Positions 17,610-26,554 of a stretch of DNA of 64,000 nt are shown piece after piece (the first letter of the stretch is position 1; every line of letters begins with the position of its first letter). The notes below the pieces were generated by a model. That model made no database searches. It was not told the DNA's origin and saw only the letters and a list, made by a program, of their open reading frames with translations. The stretch lies in assembly GCF_015595025.1 (NCBI RefSeq), contig NZ_JADNRL010000019.1, positions 499,386-563,385 on the forward strand, read 5' to 3'. A program made the translations under genes and the position numbers. This DNA comes from Halomonas sp. KAO (GTDB taxonomy: Bacteria; Pseudomonadota; Gammaproteobacteria; Pseudomonadales; Halomonadaceae).

Positions 17610-18596
17610 TTATGCCAGCCAGCGCGGCGCGCTATCCAGCGCCAGGCGCTGCTGCTCCAGCGTTCTGATATGCGACTCCCAGTAGCCATTATCGGCCACC
17701 CAGGGGAAGGCGGCCGGAAAGGCCGGATCCTCCCAGCGTGATACCAGCCAGGCACTGTAGCGCAGCAGCCGCAGGGTCCGCAGCGGCTCGGTCAGGGCCA
17801 GTTCACGGCGATCGAACTCACGCTGCTGCTCATAGCCTTCGATCACCTCCGAGAGCTGCATATGCCGCTCTTCGGGCGCCTGTGCGGTGATCAGCATCCA
17901 CAGGTCCTGCACCGCCGGGGCCATCAGGCAGTCGTCGAAGTCCACCAGCGCGAAGCGGTCGTCGCGGCCCAGGATATTCCCGATATGGCAGTCACCGTGG
18001 ACCCTAATCTGCCGCTCCGGGCTCCAGCGATACTCCGCCAGCGCCTCGTGCAGTGCCGCCGTGACCCGCTCGTAGGCCTGGCGCTGTCGTTGGTCCAGCC
18101 AGGGGCCGGCGAGCACCCGCTCGCGGGCATCGATCACCATCGCGTCCAGATCCAACACACCTCGCTGCCCGAAGGAGGCACGCTCCCCCACCGCATGCAC
18201 GCTGCCGATCAGCTCGCCCAGGGCAAACAGATGGTCGGGATTCTCCAGCTCCGGGGCCTGGCCGGGGAGCTGGGGAAAGAGCGCGAAGCGAAACCCCTCG
18301 GCATGCAGCAGGCTGCGCCCATCGCCATCACGCCACGGCGCGGCCACCGCCACGCCTGCTGACGCGAGTTCGGCGAGGAAGTCGTGCTCTTCCTGGATAC
18401 AGGCATCGCTCCAGCGCTCCGGTCGATAGAACTTCGCCACCCAGCGACGACGCTCGTCATCATGAACCAGGTAGACTCGGTTCTCGTAGCTGTTCAGCGC
18501 AAAGGGCTCACCGGGCAGCCAGAACCCCAGCGACTCGATGGCCGCCACGACCCGAGCCGGCGACAGCGTGGAGAAGGGGTGATGATCGGCGTCCAT
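17610..18596 (-). CDS. srkA: Stress response Ser/Thr kinase SrkA (YihE type)
   Basis: Cytoplasmic kinase of the aminoglycoside-phosphotransferase fold that protects cells from oxidative and envelope-stress death. 328 residues, as in E. coli YihE. It shows SYENRVYLV near the N-terminus, VAKFYRPERW with the ATP lysine, the catalytic loop VHGDCHIGNIL, and LVDFDDCLMAPAVQDLWML. The start ATG is preceded by GGAGG 5 bases away. The usual neighbour dsbA is absent. The assignment is firm; targets are unknown. Confidence 0.93.
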   Translation of the reverse strand: MDADHHPFSTLSPARVVAAIESLGFWLPGEPFALNSYENRVYLVHDDERRRWVAKFYRPERWSDACIQEEHDFLAELASAGVAVAAPWRDGDGRSLLHAEGFRFALFPQLPGQAPELENPDHLFALGELIGSVHAVGERASFGQRGVLDLDAMVIDARERVLAGPWLDQRQRQAYERVTAALHEALAEYRWSPERQIRVHGDCHIGNILGRDDRFALVDFDDCLMAPAVQDLWMLITAQAPEERHMQLSEVIEGYEQQREFDRRELALTEPLRTLRLLRYSAWLVSRWEDPAFPAAFPWVADNGYWESHIRTLEQQRLALDSAPRWLA

Positions 18597-18636
18597 GGTC
18601 CATCCTCCAGAAAACCCCTACTCTACCAGGCCTGAC

Positions 18637-19353
18637 TCATGTTTCCCCCAGCGGCGTGCGGGCTATCGCCCAGGCCTCGACCTCCTCGGCCCCGGCGGCC
18701 AGACAGGCCAGGGCCAGCGCCTCCAGGGTCGCCCCGGTGGTCATCACATCGTCGAGCAGCACCACTCGAGATGGCAGGGGCCCCACCACGCGAAATCCGC
18801 GCCTCAGGTTGCTCCGGCGCTGTTGGCGATCGAGCCCACGCTGACTGGGCGTGTCACGCAGACGAGTGCCATGACGCAACGGCACCCTCAGTCGCGAGGC
18901 CAGGCGCTTCGCCAGCCATTCGGCCTGATCGAAACCCCGGCCACGGGCACGGCTGGCATGCAGCGGCACCGGTACCAGTGCCTGGGGCCAGGCTCGTGCC
19001 TCCTCGGTGAGCGACGCCTCCAGCAACGCCAGCAGCACCATCCCCGCCCTCGGCGAGGCCCGAAACTTGAAGCGACGCACCAGCCAGGCCACCTCCTCGC
19101 TATAGCGCAGTGGTACCCGAGCACGCACGAAGGCCGGAGCGCGTCGCAGGCAAGTACCACAACGGCGCCCCTGGCTGGCCCCGGGCTGCGGCTCGGCACA
19201 GACAGGACAGGCGGGCAGGTTCCAGGGCAGTGTCTCGAAGCAGTCGCGACACCAGGGGCGATCATCGAGCGCCGGTGCCAGGCAGAAGGCACAGCGGCCC
19301 GGCAGGGCTCGGCGCAGGGCGCTGTCAACTATAAACTTTACACGGGTTGACAT
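18637..19353 (-). CDS. comF: ComF family protein (phosphoribosyltransferase-like)
   Basis: Member of the ComF/GntX family, linked to DNA uptake and use of DNA as a nutrient. 238 residues from the ATG at 19353. The N-terminal zinc-finger-like part has CAFC, CRDC, CPVC and CGTC. The C-terminal phosphoribosyltransferase domain has the PRPP loop [15 protein letters not shown]. The frame is open to 19425, which would overlap bioB; the ATG at 19353 removes the overlap. Even so, its first ten codons coincide with a BirA-like operator, so binding by BirA could also affect this gene. Confidence 0.9.
   Translation of the reverse strand: MSTRVKFIVDSALRRALPGRCAFCLAPALDDRPWCRDCFETLPWNLPACPVCAEPQPGASQGRRCGTCLRRAPAFVRARVPLRYSEEVAWLVRRFKFRASPRAGMVLLALLEASLTEEARAWPQALVPVPLHASRARGRGFDQAEWLAKRLASRLRVPLRHGTRLRDTPSQRGLDRQQRRSNLRRGFRVVGPLPSRVVLLDDVMTTGATLEALALACLAAGAEEVEAWAIARTPLGET
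19323..19352 (+). promoter_or_regulatory. BirA-like biotin operator 1, overlapping a TTGACA -35
   Basis: TGTCAAC (19323-19329), 16 bases, then GTTGACA (19346-19352): an inverted repeat of the BirA operator form (TGTAAAC and GTTTACA arms about 16 bases apart), with C and G in place of one A and T per arm. The right arm supplies a TTGACA hexamer; TAAGCT at 19369-19374, 16 bases later, could be the -10. It lies 72 bp before bioB and inside the first codons of comF. Confidence 0.7.
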
Positions 19354-19378
19354 CTCGAGCCCGACCCGTAAGCTGTTC

Positions 19379-19407
19379 GTCAACTTCCCACTTAGAAACA
19401 AGTTGAC
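19379..19407 (+). promoter_or_regulatory. BirA-like biotin operator 2
   Basis: GTCAACTT (19379-19386), 13 bases, then AAGTTGAC (19400-19407): a perfect 8-bp inverted repeat with the same GTCAAC/GTTGAC cores as operator 1 and a 17-base core spacing. It ends 16 bp before the bioB ATG, where bound repressor would block early transcription. Confidence 0.65.
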
Positions 19408-19423
19408 CATAGGCGACTCCCCC

Positions 19424-20548
19424 ATGTCTCAAGCGTCGCAAGCCTGTACAGCCGATTCCCAGACCCTAGCCGCACCGGCCGAGATACGCCACGACTGGCG
19501 TCTCGATGAGATCGAGGCGCTGTTCGCACTACCCTTCAATGACCTGCTCTATCGCGCCCAGCAGGTGCATCGCGCCCACTTCGACCCCAACGCCGTTCAG
19601 GTCTCCACCCTGCTTTCGATCAAGACCGGCGCCTGCCCCGAGGACTGCAAGTACTGTCCCCAGTCCGGCCATTACAACACCGGCCTGGGCAAGGAGAAGT
19701 TATTGGAGATCGAGAGGGTCGTGGAGGAGGCCCAGGCGGCAAAGGCCGCCGGTGCCAGCCGCTTCTGCATGGGAGCGGCCTGGAAGAGCCCCCGCGAGAA
19801 GGATCTCGAGGTGGTGCTGGAGATGGTCCGCCGGGTCAAGGCACTGGGGCTCGAGACCTGCATGACCCTGGGAATGATCGATGGCGACCAGGCCGCGCGG
19901 CTCGCCCGGGCGGGGCTCGACTACTACAACCATAACCTCGACACCTCTCCCGACTACTACGGGGAGATCATCACCACGCGAACCTACGCCGAGCGTCTGG
20001 ATACGCTCGCCCAGGTCCGTGAGGCAGGCATGAAGGTCTGCTCGGGGGGGATTCTGGGCATGGGTGAGGCTCCCCGCGACCGGGCCGCCCTGCTCCAGCA
20101 GCTGGTACGCCTCGAGCCGCACCCGGAGTCGGTGCCGATCAACATGTTGATCAAGGTCCCCGGCACCCCACTGGAAGATGTCGAGGATCTCGACCCCATC
20201 GAGTTCATTCGTGCCATTGCCGTGGCGCGCATCCTGATGCCGCAAAGCCATGTGCGCCTCTCCGCGGGACGCGAGCAGATGGATGACTCGACCCAGGCCC
20301 TGGCCTTCCTGGCCGGCGCCAACTCCATCTTCTATGGTGATCGACTGCTGACCACCGCCAATCCCCAGGCGGAGCGCGACAGGGCCCTGTTCTCCCGGCT
20401 CGGCCTGCATCCGGAGCGCAGGGAAACCTGTGCCGACGACGACTGGATTCAGGCAAGCGTGGAGGCCGACCTTGCCCAGCAGATGGCACACCGGGCCGCC
20501 GCTCGGGTCGGCGAGCTGGCCTACGATGCGACAAGCGTTGAGCCATGA
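19424..20548 (+). CDS. bioB: Biotin synthase
   Basis: Radical SAM enzyme inserting sulfur into dethiobiotin to make biotin. 374 residues. The radical SAM cluster motif is [10 protein letters not shown] (CxxxCxxC), followed by the second-cluster region with MGAAWKSP and YNHNLDTSP. The ATG at 19424 is used; an in-frame TTG at 19403 lies inside operator 2 and is less likely. First gene of bioBFHCD, with a four-base ATGA overlap into bioF. Confidence 0.97.
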   Translation: MSQASQACTADSQTLAAPAEIRHDWRLDEIEALFALPFNDLLYRAQQVHRAHFDPNAVQVSTLLSIKTGACPEDCKYCPQSGHYNTGLGKEKLLEIERVVEEAQAAKAAGASRFCMGAAWKSPREKDLEVVLEMVRRVKALGLETCMTLGMIDGDQAARLARAGLDYYNHNLDTSPDYYGEIITTRTYAERLDTLAQVREAGMKVCSGGILGMGEAPRDRAALLQQLVRLEPHPESVPINMLIKVPGTPLEDVEDLDPIEFIRAIAVARILMPQSHVRLSAGREQMDDSTQALAFLAGANSIFYGDRLLTTANPQAERDRALFSRLGLHPERRETCADDDWIQASVEADLAQQMAHRAAARVGELAYDATSVEP

Positions 20549-21720
20549 CCCAGCACGACTGGCCAAGCCGTCTCTCCGATCGCGCCCGGGCGTGCCGCGA
20601 TAGCGGTCTGTGGCGACACCGCGCGACACGTCGGCCGACGAGTCGGCTGCGTGACTTTGCCGGCAATGACTACCTGGGTCTCTCCCGGGACCCGCGCCTG
20701 GCCGAGGCCATGGCCGAGGGAGCACGGCATTACGGAGGCGGGGCCCGAGCCTCGCACATGGTCAACGGACACCTGGCGGTTCACGAGACCCTGGAGAGTC
20801 GTCTCGCCGAGCTCACCGGTCGCCCCCGAGCGCTGCTCTTCTCCACCGGCTACATGGCCAACCTGGGTGTGCTCCAGTCGCTCTGTGACCCGCATACCCG
20901 AGTCTTTCAGGACCGCCTCAACCACGCCTCACTGCTGGATGGCGCCAGGCTGGCCGGCGCCTGTTCGCGTCGTTTCCACCATGCCGACCTATCCGACCTC
21001 GAGCGACTGCTGGCGCGCAGCCCGGCCGACCACCCCAGGCTGGTGGTGAGCGACGGTGTCTTCAGCATGGATGGCGACGTGGCCAATATCTCGGGGCTCG
21101 TAGCCACCGCTCGTCGCCACGCTGCCTGGCTGATGATCGACGATGCCCACGGCATGGGCGTGCTGGGCGAGCGAGGCGACGGCTGCGTGGGCCGCGCCTA
21201 CAGCATCGACGACGTGCCAGTGCTGGTCGGTACCCTGGGCAAGGGGCTTGGCACCGCCGGGGCCTTCGTCGCGGGGAGCGAGGCACTGATCGAGCACCTG
21301 ATACAGTTCGCGCGCCCCTATATCTACACGACGGCCCAACCACCCGGGGTGGCGGCCGCCACCCTAGCAGCGCTGGATATCCTGGCTGAAGAGCCGGAAC
21401 GGCGTGAACGTTTACACGCCCTGATCGCCCGCTTCCGCGCGGCAGCAAGCGAGCTCGGGCTCCCGCTGGCGGCCAGCGCCACGCCGATCCAGCCAGTCGT
21501 GCTCGGCGACAACACAACGACCATGGCCTGGGCCACACGACTCGCCGAGCGTGGTATCAATGTCGGCGCCATTCGCGAGCCGACCGTGCCACGCGGGAAG
21601 GCTCGGTTGCGTATTACCCTCTCCGCCGCCCATGCCGACGATGATATAGATGCCCTGATCGATGCCCTGGCCGAATGCCAGGAGAGGAGCGTCATGACCG
21701 ATGGAGCCCCCCTGGCATGA
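20545..21720 (+). CDS. bioF: 8-amino-7-oxononanoate synthase
   Basis: PLP enzyme condensing pimeloyl-ACP (or CoA) with alanine to give KAPA, the first ring-building step of biotin. 391 residues, normal length. It shows [16 protein letters not shown], the [13 protein letters not shown] loop, [25 protein letters not shown], and the PLP lysine in [13 protein letters not shown]. It overlaps bioB by four bases at its start and bioH by four at its end, so translation is probably coupled. Confidence 0.97.
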   Translation: MTQHDWPSRLSDRARACRDSGLWRHRATRRPTSRLRDFAGNDYLGLSRDPRLAEAMAEGARHYGGGARASHMVNGHLAVHETLESRLAELTGRPRALLFSTGYMANLGVLQSLCDPHTRVFQDRLNHASLLDGARLAGACSRRFHHADLSDLERLLARSPADHPRLVVSDGVFSMDGDVANISGLVATARRHAAWLMIDDAHGMGVLGERGDGCVGRAYSIDDVPVLVGTLGKGLGTAGAFVAGSEALIEHLIQFARPYIYTTAQPPGVAAATLAALDILAEEPERRERLHALIARFRAAASELGLPLAASATPIQPVVLGDNTTTMAWATRLAERGINVGAIREPTVPRGKARLRITLSAAHADDDIDALIDALAECQERSVMTDGAPLA

Positions 21721-22469
21721 CCCGTCTGGTGCTGCTTTCCGGCTGGGGGGTCGATGCGCGAATCTGGCAGCCCCTGGCGCCCCTGTGGCCGGCCGGGGTC
21801 ACCGTCGAGACGCCAGACTGGCCGGGCTATGGGGCCCAGCCGGCCCTTGAGCCTCCTTCCGACCTGGAAGCCCTTGCCTGGGCATTTGCCGACGAGCTTC
21901 CCCGGGACGCCGTCTGGGTTGGCTGGTCCCTGGGCGGGCTGCTGGCGACCACCCTGCTCGGCCTTGCGTCGACCGCGCTTCCCCCTCCCCGGGGGCTGAT
22001 CCAGATCGGCATGGGCCCACGCTTCTGCCACCCCGAGGGGGTGACACAGCAGGAGCTTGGCCGCTTCCGCCGTGCCTTCGCTCGAGACCCGGACGCGACC
22101 CTGGCACATTTTCGACGCTGGATGCTGCGCGGAGAGGCGTCTCCCCGGGACGCTTACCGTCACCTTCTCGACCTGCTCGGGGAGGGTCCTCCCCCCGATT
22201 TGGCCACCCTTGCCGCCGGGCTGCAGTGGCTTGCCGAGCTTGACAACAGTCGCCTCCTGGCCGAGCCACCCTGCCCGATGCGCCTCCTGTCTGGAACCGA
22301 CGACCCACTGCTGTCCGCGACACGAGGGCAAGATGCCGATCGCACCATCGATGGGGCCGGCCACTGCCCCATGCTGTCACGCCCGGATACTCTGGTGACG
22401 ACTCTGATTGGACTCTCCCGAGAGTGCCTTGGGAGTAGGAGCGCGGCCAATCTCGAGGTGCAGACATGA
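21717..22469 (+). CDS. bioH: Pimeloyl-ACP methyl ester esterase
   Basis: Serine hydrolase that removes the methyl group from pimeloyl-ACP methyl ester, ending chain synthesis so BioF can act. 250 residues of alpha/beta hydrolase fold starting LVLLSGWGVDARIW. The triad is visible: the nucleophile in GWSLGG, Asp in SGTDDPLL, and His in GAGHCPML. The ATG at 21717 overlaps the bioF stop by four bases; the frame extends upstream inside bioF only by chance. Confidence 0.92.
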   Translation: MTRLVLLSGWGVDARIWQPLAPLWPAGVTVETPDWPGYGAQPALEPPSDLEALAWAFADELPRDAVWVGWSLGGLLATTLLGLASTALPPPRGLIQIGMGPRFCHPEGVTQQELGRFRRAFARDPDATLAHFRRWMLRGEASPRDAYRHLLDLLGEGPPPDLATLAAGLQWLAELDNSRLLAEPPCPMRLLSGTDDPLLSATRGQDADRTIDGAGHCPMLSRPDTLVTTLIGLSRECLGSRSAANLEVQT

Positions 22470-23263
22470 ATTCAACCGCCTTGATGCCCACGGGGGCGCC
22501 CGCCGGTTTTCAGCAGCGCGTCTCCCATGCCTTTTCACGCGCCGCCGGTGATTACGAGCGCCTGGCGGCGGCACAGCAGGACATGGGCGAAACCCTCTGG
22601 GCCAGGCTACCCCGGGGAGCGATGCATATCCTCGATCTCGGGTGCGGCCCGGGTAGCTGGAGCCAGCGACTGGCCGATGATTATGCACCCGACGCCCGCG
22701 TCATCGGCCTCGATATCGCCCCGGGAATGCTGGAAGTCGCCCAACGAGAGCGAGGCGACAAGGTGCGCTGGATCTGCGCTGATGCAGGCGCCCTGCCGCT
22801 GCCCGATGCCAGCCTGGAGCTGGTGTTCTCCAACCTGGCCGTTCAATGGTGCCCCGACCTCGACGCCGTGATGGCCGAGCTGTATCGCACGCTGCGTCCC
22901 GGCGGTCGCGCCCTGATCAACACCCTGGGCCCCGAGACCCTGAGCGAAGTGGGTTACGCCTGGAAGCGGCCCGGTCGTCACGCCGCCCTGCTCGACTTTC
23001 GCAGCCCCGAGCACTATCGCAAGGCCGCCTGCCTGGCGGGTTTCCGACGCGTCGCGGTCGAGGTAAGTCGGCCAAGATTCCATTATCCCGACATGACCGC
23101 AGTAATGGCCTCGATCAAGGGCATCGGTGCCCAGGCCTCACGCCCCAGGGGCCATCTGACCCGGGCCGACCTTGTTCGCGCCTCACAACGGTTCGAAGCC
23201 CTGCGCGAACCCGAGGGGCTGCCCGTCACCTATCACCTTCTGACGCTGGAGCTCGAACGCTAA
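22466..23263 (+). CDS. bioC: Malonyl-ACP O-methyltransferase
   Basis: SAM-dependent methylation of malonyl-ACP, which disguises it so the fatty acid machinery can elongate it to pimeloyl-ACP. 265 residues. It has the BioC opening VSHAFSRAAGDYERLAAAQQ, the SAM loop ILDLGCGPGSWS, GLDIAPGMLEVA, and FSNLAVQWCPDLDAVM. It overlaps bioH by four bases and is followed one base later by bioD. Confidence 0.95.
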   Translation: MNSTALMPTGAPAGFQQRVSHAFSRAAGDYERLAAAQQDMGETLWARLPRGAMHILDLGCGPGSWSQRLADDYAPDARVIGLDIAPGMLEVAQRERGDKVRWICADAGALPLPDASLELVFSNLAVQWCPDLDAVMAELYRTLRPGGRALINTLGPETLSEVGYAWKRPGRHAALLDFRSPEHYRKAACLAGFRRVAVEVSRPRFHYPDMTAVMASIKGIGAQASRPRGHLTRADLVRASQRFEALREPEGLPVTYHLLTLELER

Positions 23264-23264
23264 T

Positions 23265-23966
23265 ATGGCCGCCTACCTTGTCACCGGCACGGATACCGAC
23301 GCCGGCAAGACCCTGGTCACGTCCGGCTTGCTGGCCCTGGCACGCCGCAAGGGCCTGTCGACCCTGGGCCTCAAGCCCGTCGCCTCGGGCAGTGAGCCCA
23401 CCGATGCGGGCCTGCGCAATACCGACGCCCTGGCGTTACAGGCCTGCAGCCACCCCGCAGTGCCCTATGCCACGGTCAATCCCCACGCCTTCTCGCCGGC
23501 GATAGCGCCTCACCTCGCCGCTCGAGATGCGGGGGTCACGCTCACGCTCGACGCCTTGAGCGAGAGCATGCGCGAAGGGCTCGCCCTGGGTCGGGACCTC
23601 ACCCTGCTGGAGGGCGCCGGCGGCTGGCGGGTGCCGCTGAATGCCCGGGAGGACCTCTCCGGCCTGGCAACCCAGCTGGCGCTACCGGTGATTCTGGTGG
23701 TTGGCCTCCGGCTCGGCTGCATCAGTCACGCACGATTGACGGCCGAGGCAATACGCGCCGACGGTCTGCGGCTGGCCGGCTGGGCCGGCAGCCTCGTCGA
23801 TCCCGCATTCGGCAACGACGAAGGTCTTTATCGCGACAACCTGGCAACGCTGGCGCGAACGCTGGACGCCCCCTGCCTGGGTGTCGTTCCGCACCTACCG
23901 GCCTGCGATCCGCCGGCCCTGGCCGCGGCGGCTGCCGACCACCTGGAGTTGCCCGATGATCATTGA
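23265..23966 (+). CDS. bioD: Dethiobiotin synthetase
   Basis: ATP-dependent closing of the ureido ring of DAPA with CO2 to make dethiobiotin. 233 residues. The P-loop is GTDTDAGKTLVTSGL, with the LKPVASGS switch and LLEGAGGWRVPL. Last gene of bioBFHCD. The 3' end of the gene contains the -35 of the promoter for the tRNA gene that follows. Confidence 0.95.
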   Translation: MAAYLVTGTDTDAGKTLVTSGLLALARRKGLSTLGLKPVASGSEPTDAGLRNTDALALQACSHPAVPYATVNPHAFSPAIAPHLAARDAGVTLTLDALSESMREGLALGRDLTLLEGAGGWRVPLNAREDLSGLATQLALPVILVVGLRLGCISHARLTAEAIRADGLRLAGWAGSLVDPAFGNDEGLYRDNLATLARTLDAPCLGVVPHLPACDPPALAAAAADHLELPDDH

Positions 23967-23990
23967 CTTGTCCGTGTGCGTCCGTAAAAT
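23963..23990 (+). promoter_or_regulatory. Promoter for tRNA-Leu, overlapping the end of bioD
   Basis: TTGACT (23963-23968), a 16-base spacer and TAAAAT (23985-23990) lie 19 bases before the tRNA. The -35 includes the bioD stop codon (23964-23966). Confidence 0.6.
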
Positions 23991-24009
23991 ACCACGCCAG
24001 CCTATCCGT

Positions 24010-24094
<85 letters not shown>

Positions 24095-24227
24095 TCTTCT
24101 CCCCCAGTAGCCTCCCCAGCATCCAACGCCAACACCCCCGTCATCTCCAACGAGATGTGCGGTGCTTTCGCGTGTCTGTCGTTTCCCTTCACAACCTTCC
24201 CGACCACAACGGCCCTGGATCCTGCTG

Positions 24228-25508
24228 ATGTCTAGCTCTCTCGACTCATCCCCCGTCTGGCACCCCTATGCCCACCTCAAGACCCAGCAACCGGCACCCA
24301 AGGTAGTCGGCGGCGAAGGCCCGAGCTTCCGGCTGGAGAGCGGCGAGACCCTGCTCGACGCCACCTGCTCCTGGTGGTGCATGATTCATGGCTATCGCCA
24401 CCCGCGGCTGGTCAAGGCCATCCAGCAGCAAGCCGATACGCTCTGTCATGTGATGCTGGGAGGCCTGACCCACGATCCCGCCGACCGCCTGGCACGCGAG
24501 CTGGTACGCATCACCCCCAGGGGGCTCAACCATGTGTTCTTCTCCGACAGCGGCTCGGTAGGCATGGAGGTGGCCATGAAGATGGCCATCCAGTTCCATC
24601 AGCTGCACGGCAGCAGCGGTAAGCACCGAATGCTCTCACTGATGAAGGCCTACCACGGCGACACCGCAGGCTGCATGGCGGTGTGCGATCCCGAAGAGGG
24701 CATGCACTCCCTGTTCGCCGGCTACCTACCCCGCCACCACTTCGCCCCGGCACCAGAGTCCCCCTTCGATGCCGACCCCGAGACGGTAGCGGCGGACCTG
24801 GCCGCCCTGCGCAATGTGCTGGAACGTTATCACCAGGAGGTCGCCGCCCTCCTGATGGAACCGCTGCTGCAGGCCGCCGGCGGGCTGAACATGACCTCGC
24901 CCCATTACCTTCGTGGGGCGCGAGAGCTATGCGACGAGTTCGACGTGCTGCTGATATTCGATGAAGTGGCCACGGGCTTCGGTCGCACCGGCCGAATGTT
25001 CGCCGCCGATCACGCCGATGTCACCCCGGACATGATGGTGCTGTCAAAGGGGCTCACGGGAGGCTATCTCGGCCATGCGGCGACACTGGCCACCACCCGG
25101 GTGCATGACGCCTTCGTGGGCGACTCGCCCGAGCACGCCTTCATGCATGGCCCCACCTTCATGGGCAACCCGCTGGCCTGCGCGGTGGCCCTGGAGAGCC
25201 TGGCGGTGTTCGAAGAGGAGGACTACCTGGGGCGTATCGCTCTCCTCAGCGATGTGCTGCGCCAGGAACTGCTCGAGGACACGCGCCTGACCGAGCACCC
25301 GGCGGTAGCGGATGTACGCGTGCTCGGTGCCACCGCGGTGATCGAGACTCACGACGCAACCGTCCTGGACGGCGTAGCGGACTGGGCGCGCGAACAGGGC
25401 ATCTGGCTGCGCCCCATCGGCCGCTGGCTCTACACCATGCCCGCCTATGTCACCTCGGAGGCACAAATCCGCCAGATTACCGAGGTCATGAAGGGCTGGT
25501 TCAGATAG
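24228..25508 (+). CDS. bioA: Adenosylmethionine-8-amino-7-oxononanoate aminotransferase
   Basis: PLP aminotransferase converting KAPA to DAPA with SAM as amino donor. 426 residues, the normal length. It shows VWHPYAHLKTQ, the substrate-loop TCSWWCMIHGYRHP, FFSDSGSVGMEVAMKMA, FDEVATGFGRTG, and the PLP lysine in VLSKGLTGGYLGHAAT. The ATG at 24228 is preferred over the open frame from 24162. It follows the tRNA gene by 133 bp rather than joining the bio operon; no BirA-like palindrome was seen in that gap. Confidence 0.95.
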   Translation: MSSSLDSSPVWHPYAHLKTQQPAPKVVGGEGPSFRLESGETLLDATCSWWCMIHGYRHPRLVKAIQQQADTLCHVMLGGLTHDPADRLARELVRITPRGLNHVFFSDSGSVGMEVAMKMAIQFHQLHGSSGKHRMLSLMKAYHGDTAGCMAVCDPEEGMHSLFAGYLPRHHFAPAPESPFDADPETVAADLAALRNVLERYHQEVAALLMEPLLQAAGGLNMTSPHYLRGARELCDEFDVLLIFDEVATGFGRTGRMFAADHADVTPDMMVLSKGLTGGYLGHAATLATTRVHDAFVGDSPEHAFMHGPTFMGNPLACAVALESLAVFEEEDYLGRIALLSDVLRQELLEDTRLTEHPAVADVRVLGATAVIETHDATVLDGVADWAREQGIWLRPIGRWLYTMPAYVTSEAQIRQITEVMKGWFR

Positions 25509-25545
25509 ACTCTGCGTAAGACGGAACCGACGCGAGACCAACAAG

Positions 25546-26532
25546 ATGAAGAAGGCGCTGATCGCTCTGGCCGCCAGTCTCAGCCTGGCCGCCCACGCGG
25601 ATGCCCCGATGTCCGATGATGACAGCGACCTCCCGGAGTGGGCCGAGAAACGTATCGGCCCCTTCCATGCCACCATGACCGACTGGGTAGACGGCACCTC
25701 GCGTAACATCGACGGGTTCTTCGGTACCACCGATGCCCTGACGGTGGACTCCGACTCCTACCTGCGGATCAGCCAGGAGAACGCCTGGAAGGAGGGCGAA
25801 GCGTTCGACCATGACCTCAGCGCTCGCTTTCGCCTCGACCTGCCCACCACCGAGGAGCGCCTGCGCCTGATCATCGAGAGCGAGCCGGATGAGACGCGCG
25901 GCACTCTCGGCGATCAGGAGTCGGCACTGACCGATGACCGATCCAACAGCATCGAGGATGTGCTGGTGGGGCTACGTCATCTGGGGAAGGGCGACAGGAC
26001 CCGGGAGTGGGATACCGAGCTCGGCGCCGGCATCAAGGTCCGCCTGCCGCTCGACCCCTATGCTCGTATTACCACCCAGCGGCTCTGGACCCTGGATGAC
26101 GGTCCCTGGAAGCTGCATAGCGACAACCGTTTCTCCTGGTTCAACAAAGACGGCTACTCGGCGCGTACTCGCTGGGATCTCGGCCGTCCTATAGATGAGA
26201 AGCGCCATCTGCGCTTTATCAGCAACGCCCAGTGGCGCGAAGAGGTCGACACCCTGGAGTTCAGCCAGGCCGCCGAGCTCAACCAACGCATCAACCGCCG
26301 CAGCGTACTGCGCTACTCCGCCGTGGTGCTGGGCGAGAGCCTCTCCCATACCACCATCGAGGACAGCTATCTGCAGCTGCGCTTCCGCCGCGATATCCAC
26401 AAGGGCTTCACCTTCCTGGATATCGCGCCCTCCCTGCACTTCCCCCGCGACGTGGACTACGAGCACCGCTGGGCGCTCACCCTGCGCCTGGAGATGTACT
26501 TCCGCCGCTTTATCGACCGGGTCACGCTGTAG
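25546..26532 (+). CDS. Outer-membrane-like hypothetical protein
   Basis: 328 residues with an 18-residue signal peptide (MKKALIALAASLSLAAHA). After an acidic stretch, the mature protein shows many alternating strands with aromatic ends (LRFISNAQWREEVDTLEFSQ, RWALTLRLEMYFRRF) and ends in ...RVTL without a terminal Phe. That pattern suggests a beta-barrel or barrel-associated outer-membrane protein. I do not recognise the family. It lies 37 bp after bioA on the same strand and could be co-transcribed, but nothing in it points to biotin. Confidence 0.6.
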   Translation: MKKALIALAASLSLAAHADAPMSDDDSDLPEWAEKRIGPFHATMTDWVDGTSRNIDGFFGTTDALTVDSDSYLRISQENAWKEGEAFDHDLSARFRLDLPTTEERLRLIIESEPDETRGTLGDQESALTDDRSNSIEDVLVGLRHLGKGDRTREWDTELGAGIKVRLPLDPYARITTQRLWTLDDGPWKLHSDNRFSWFNKDGYSARTRWDLGRPIDEKRHLRFISNAQWREEVDTLEFSQAAELNQRINRRSVLRYSAVVLGESLSHTTIEDSYLQLRFRRDIHKGFTFLDIAPSLHFPRDVDYEHRWALTLRLEMYFRRFIDRVTL

Positions 26533-26554
26533 CGCGCTCACGAGACGCCTGGCG

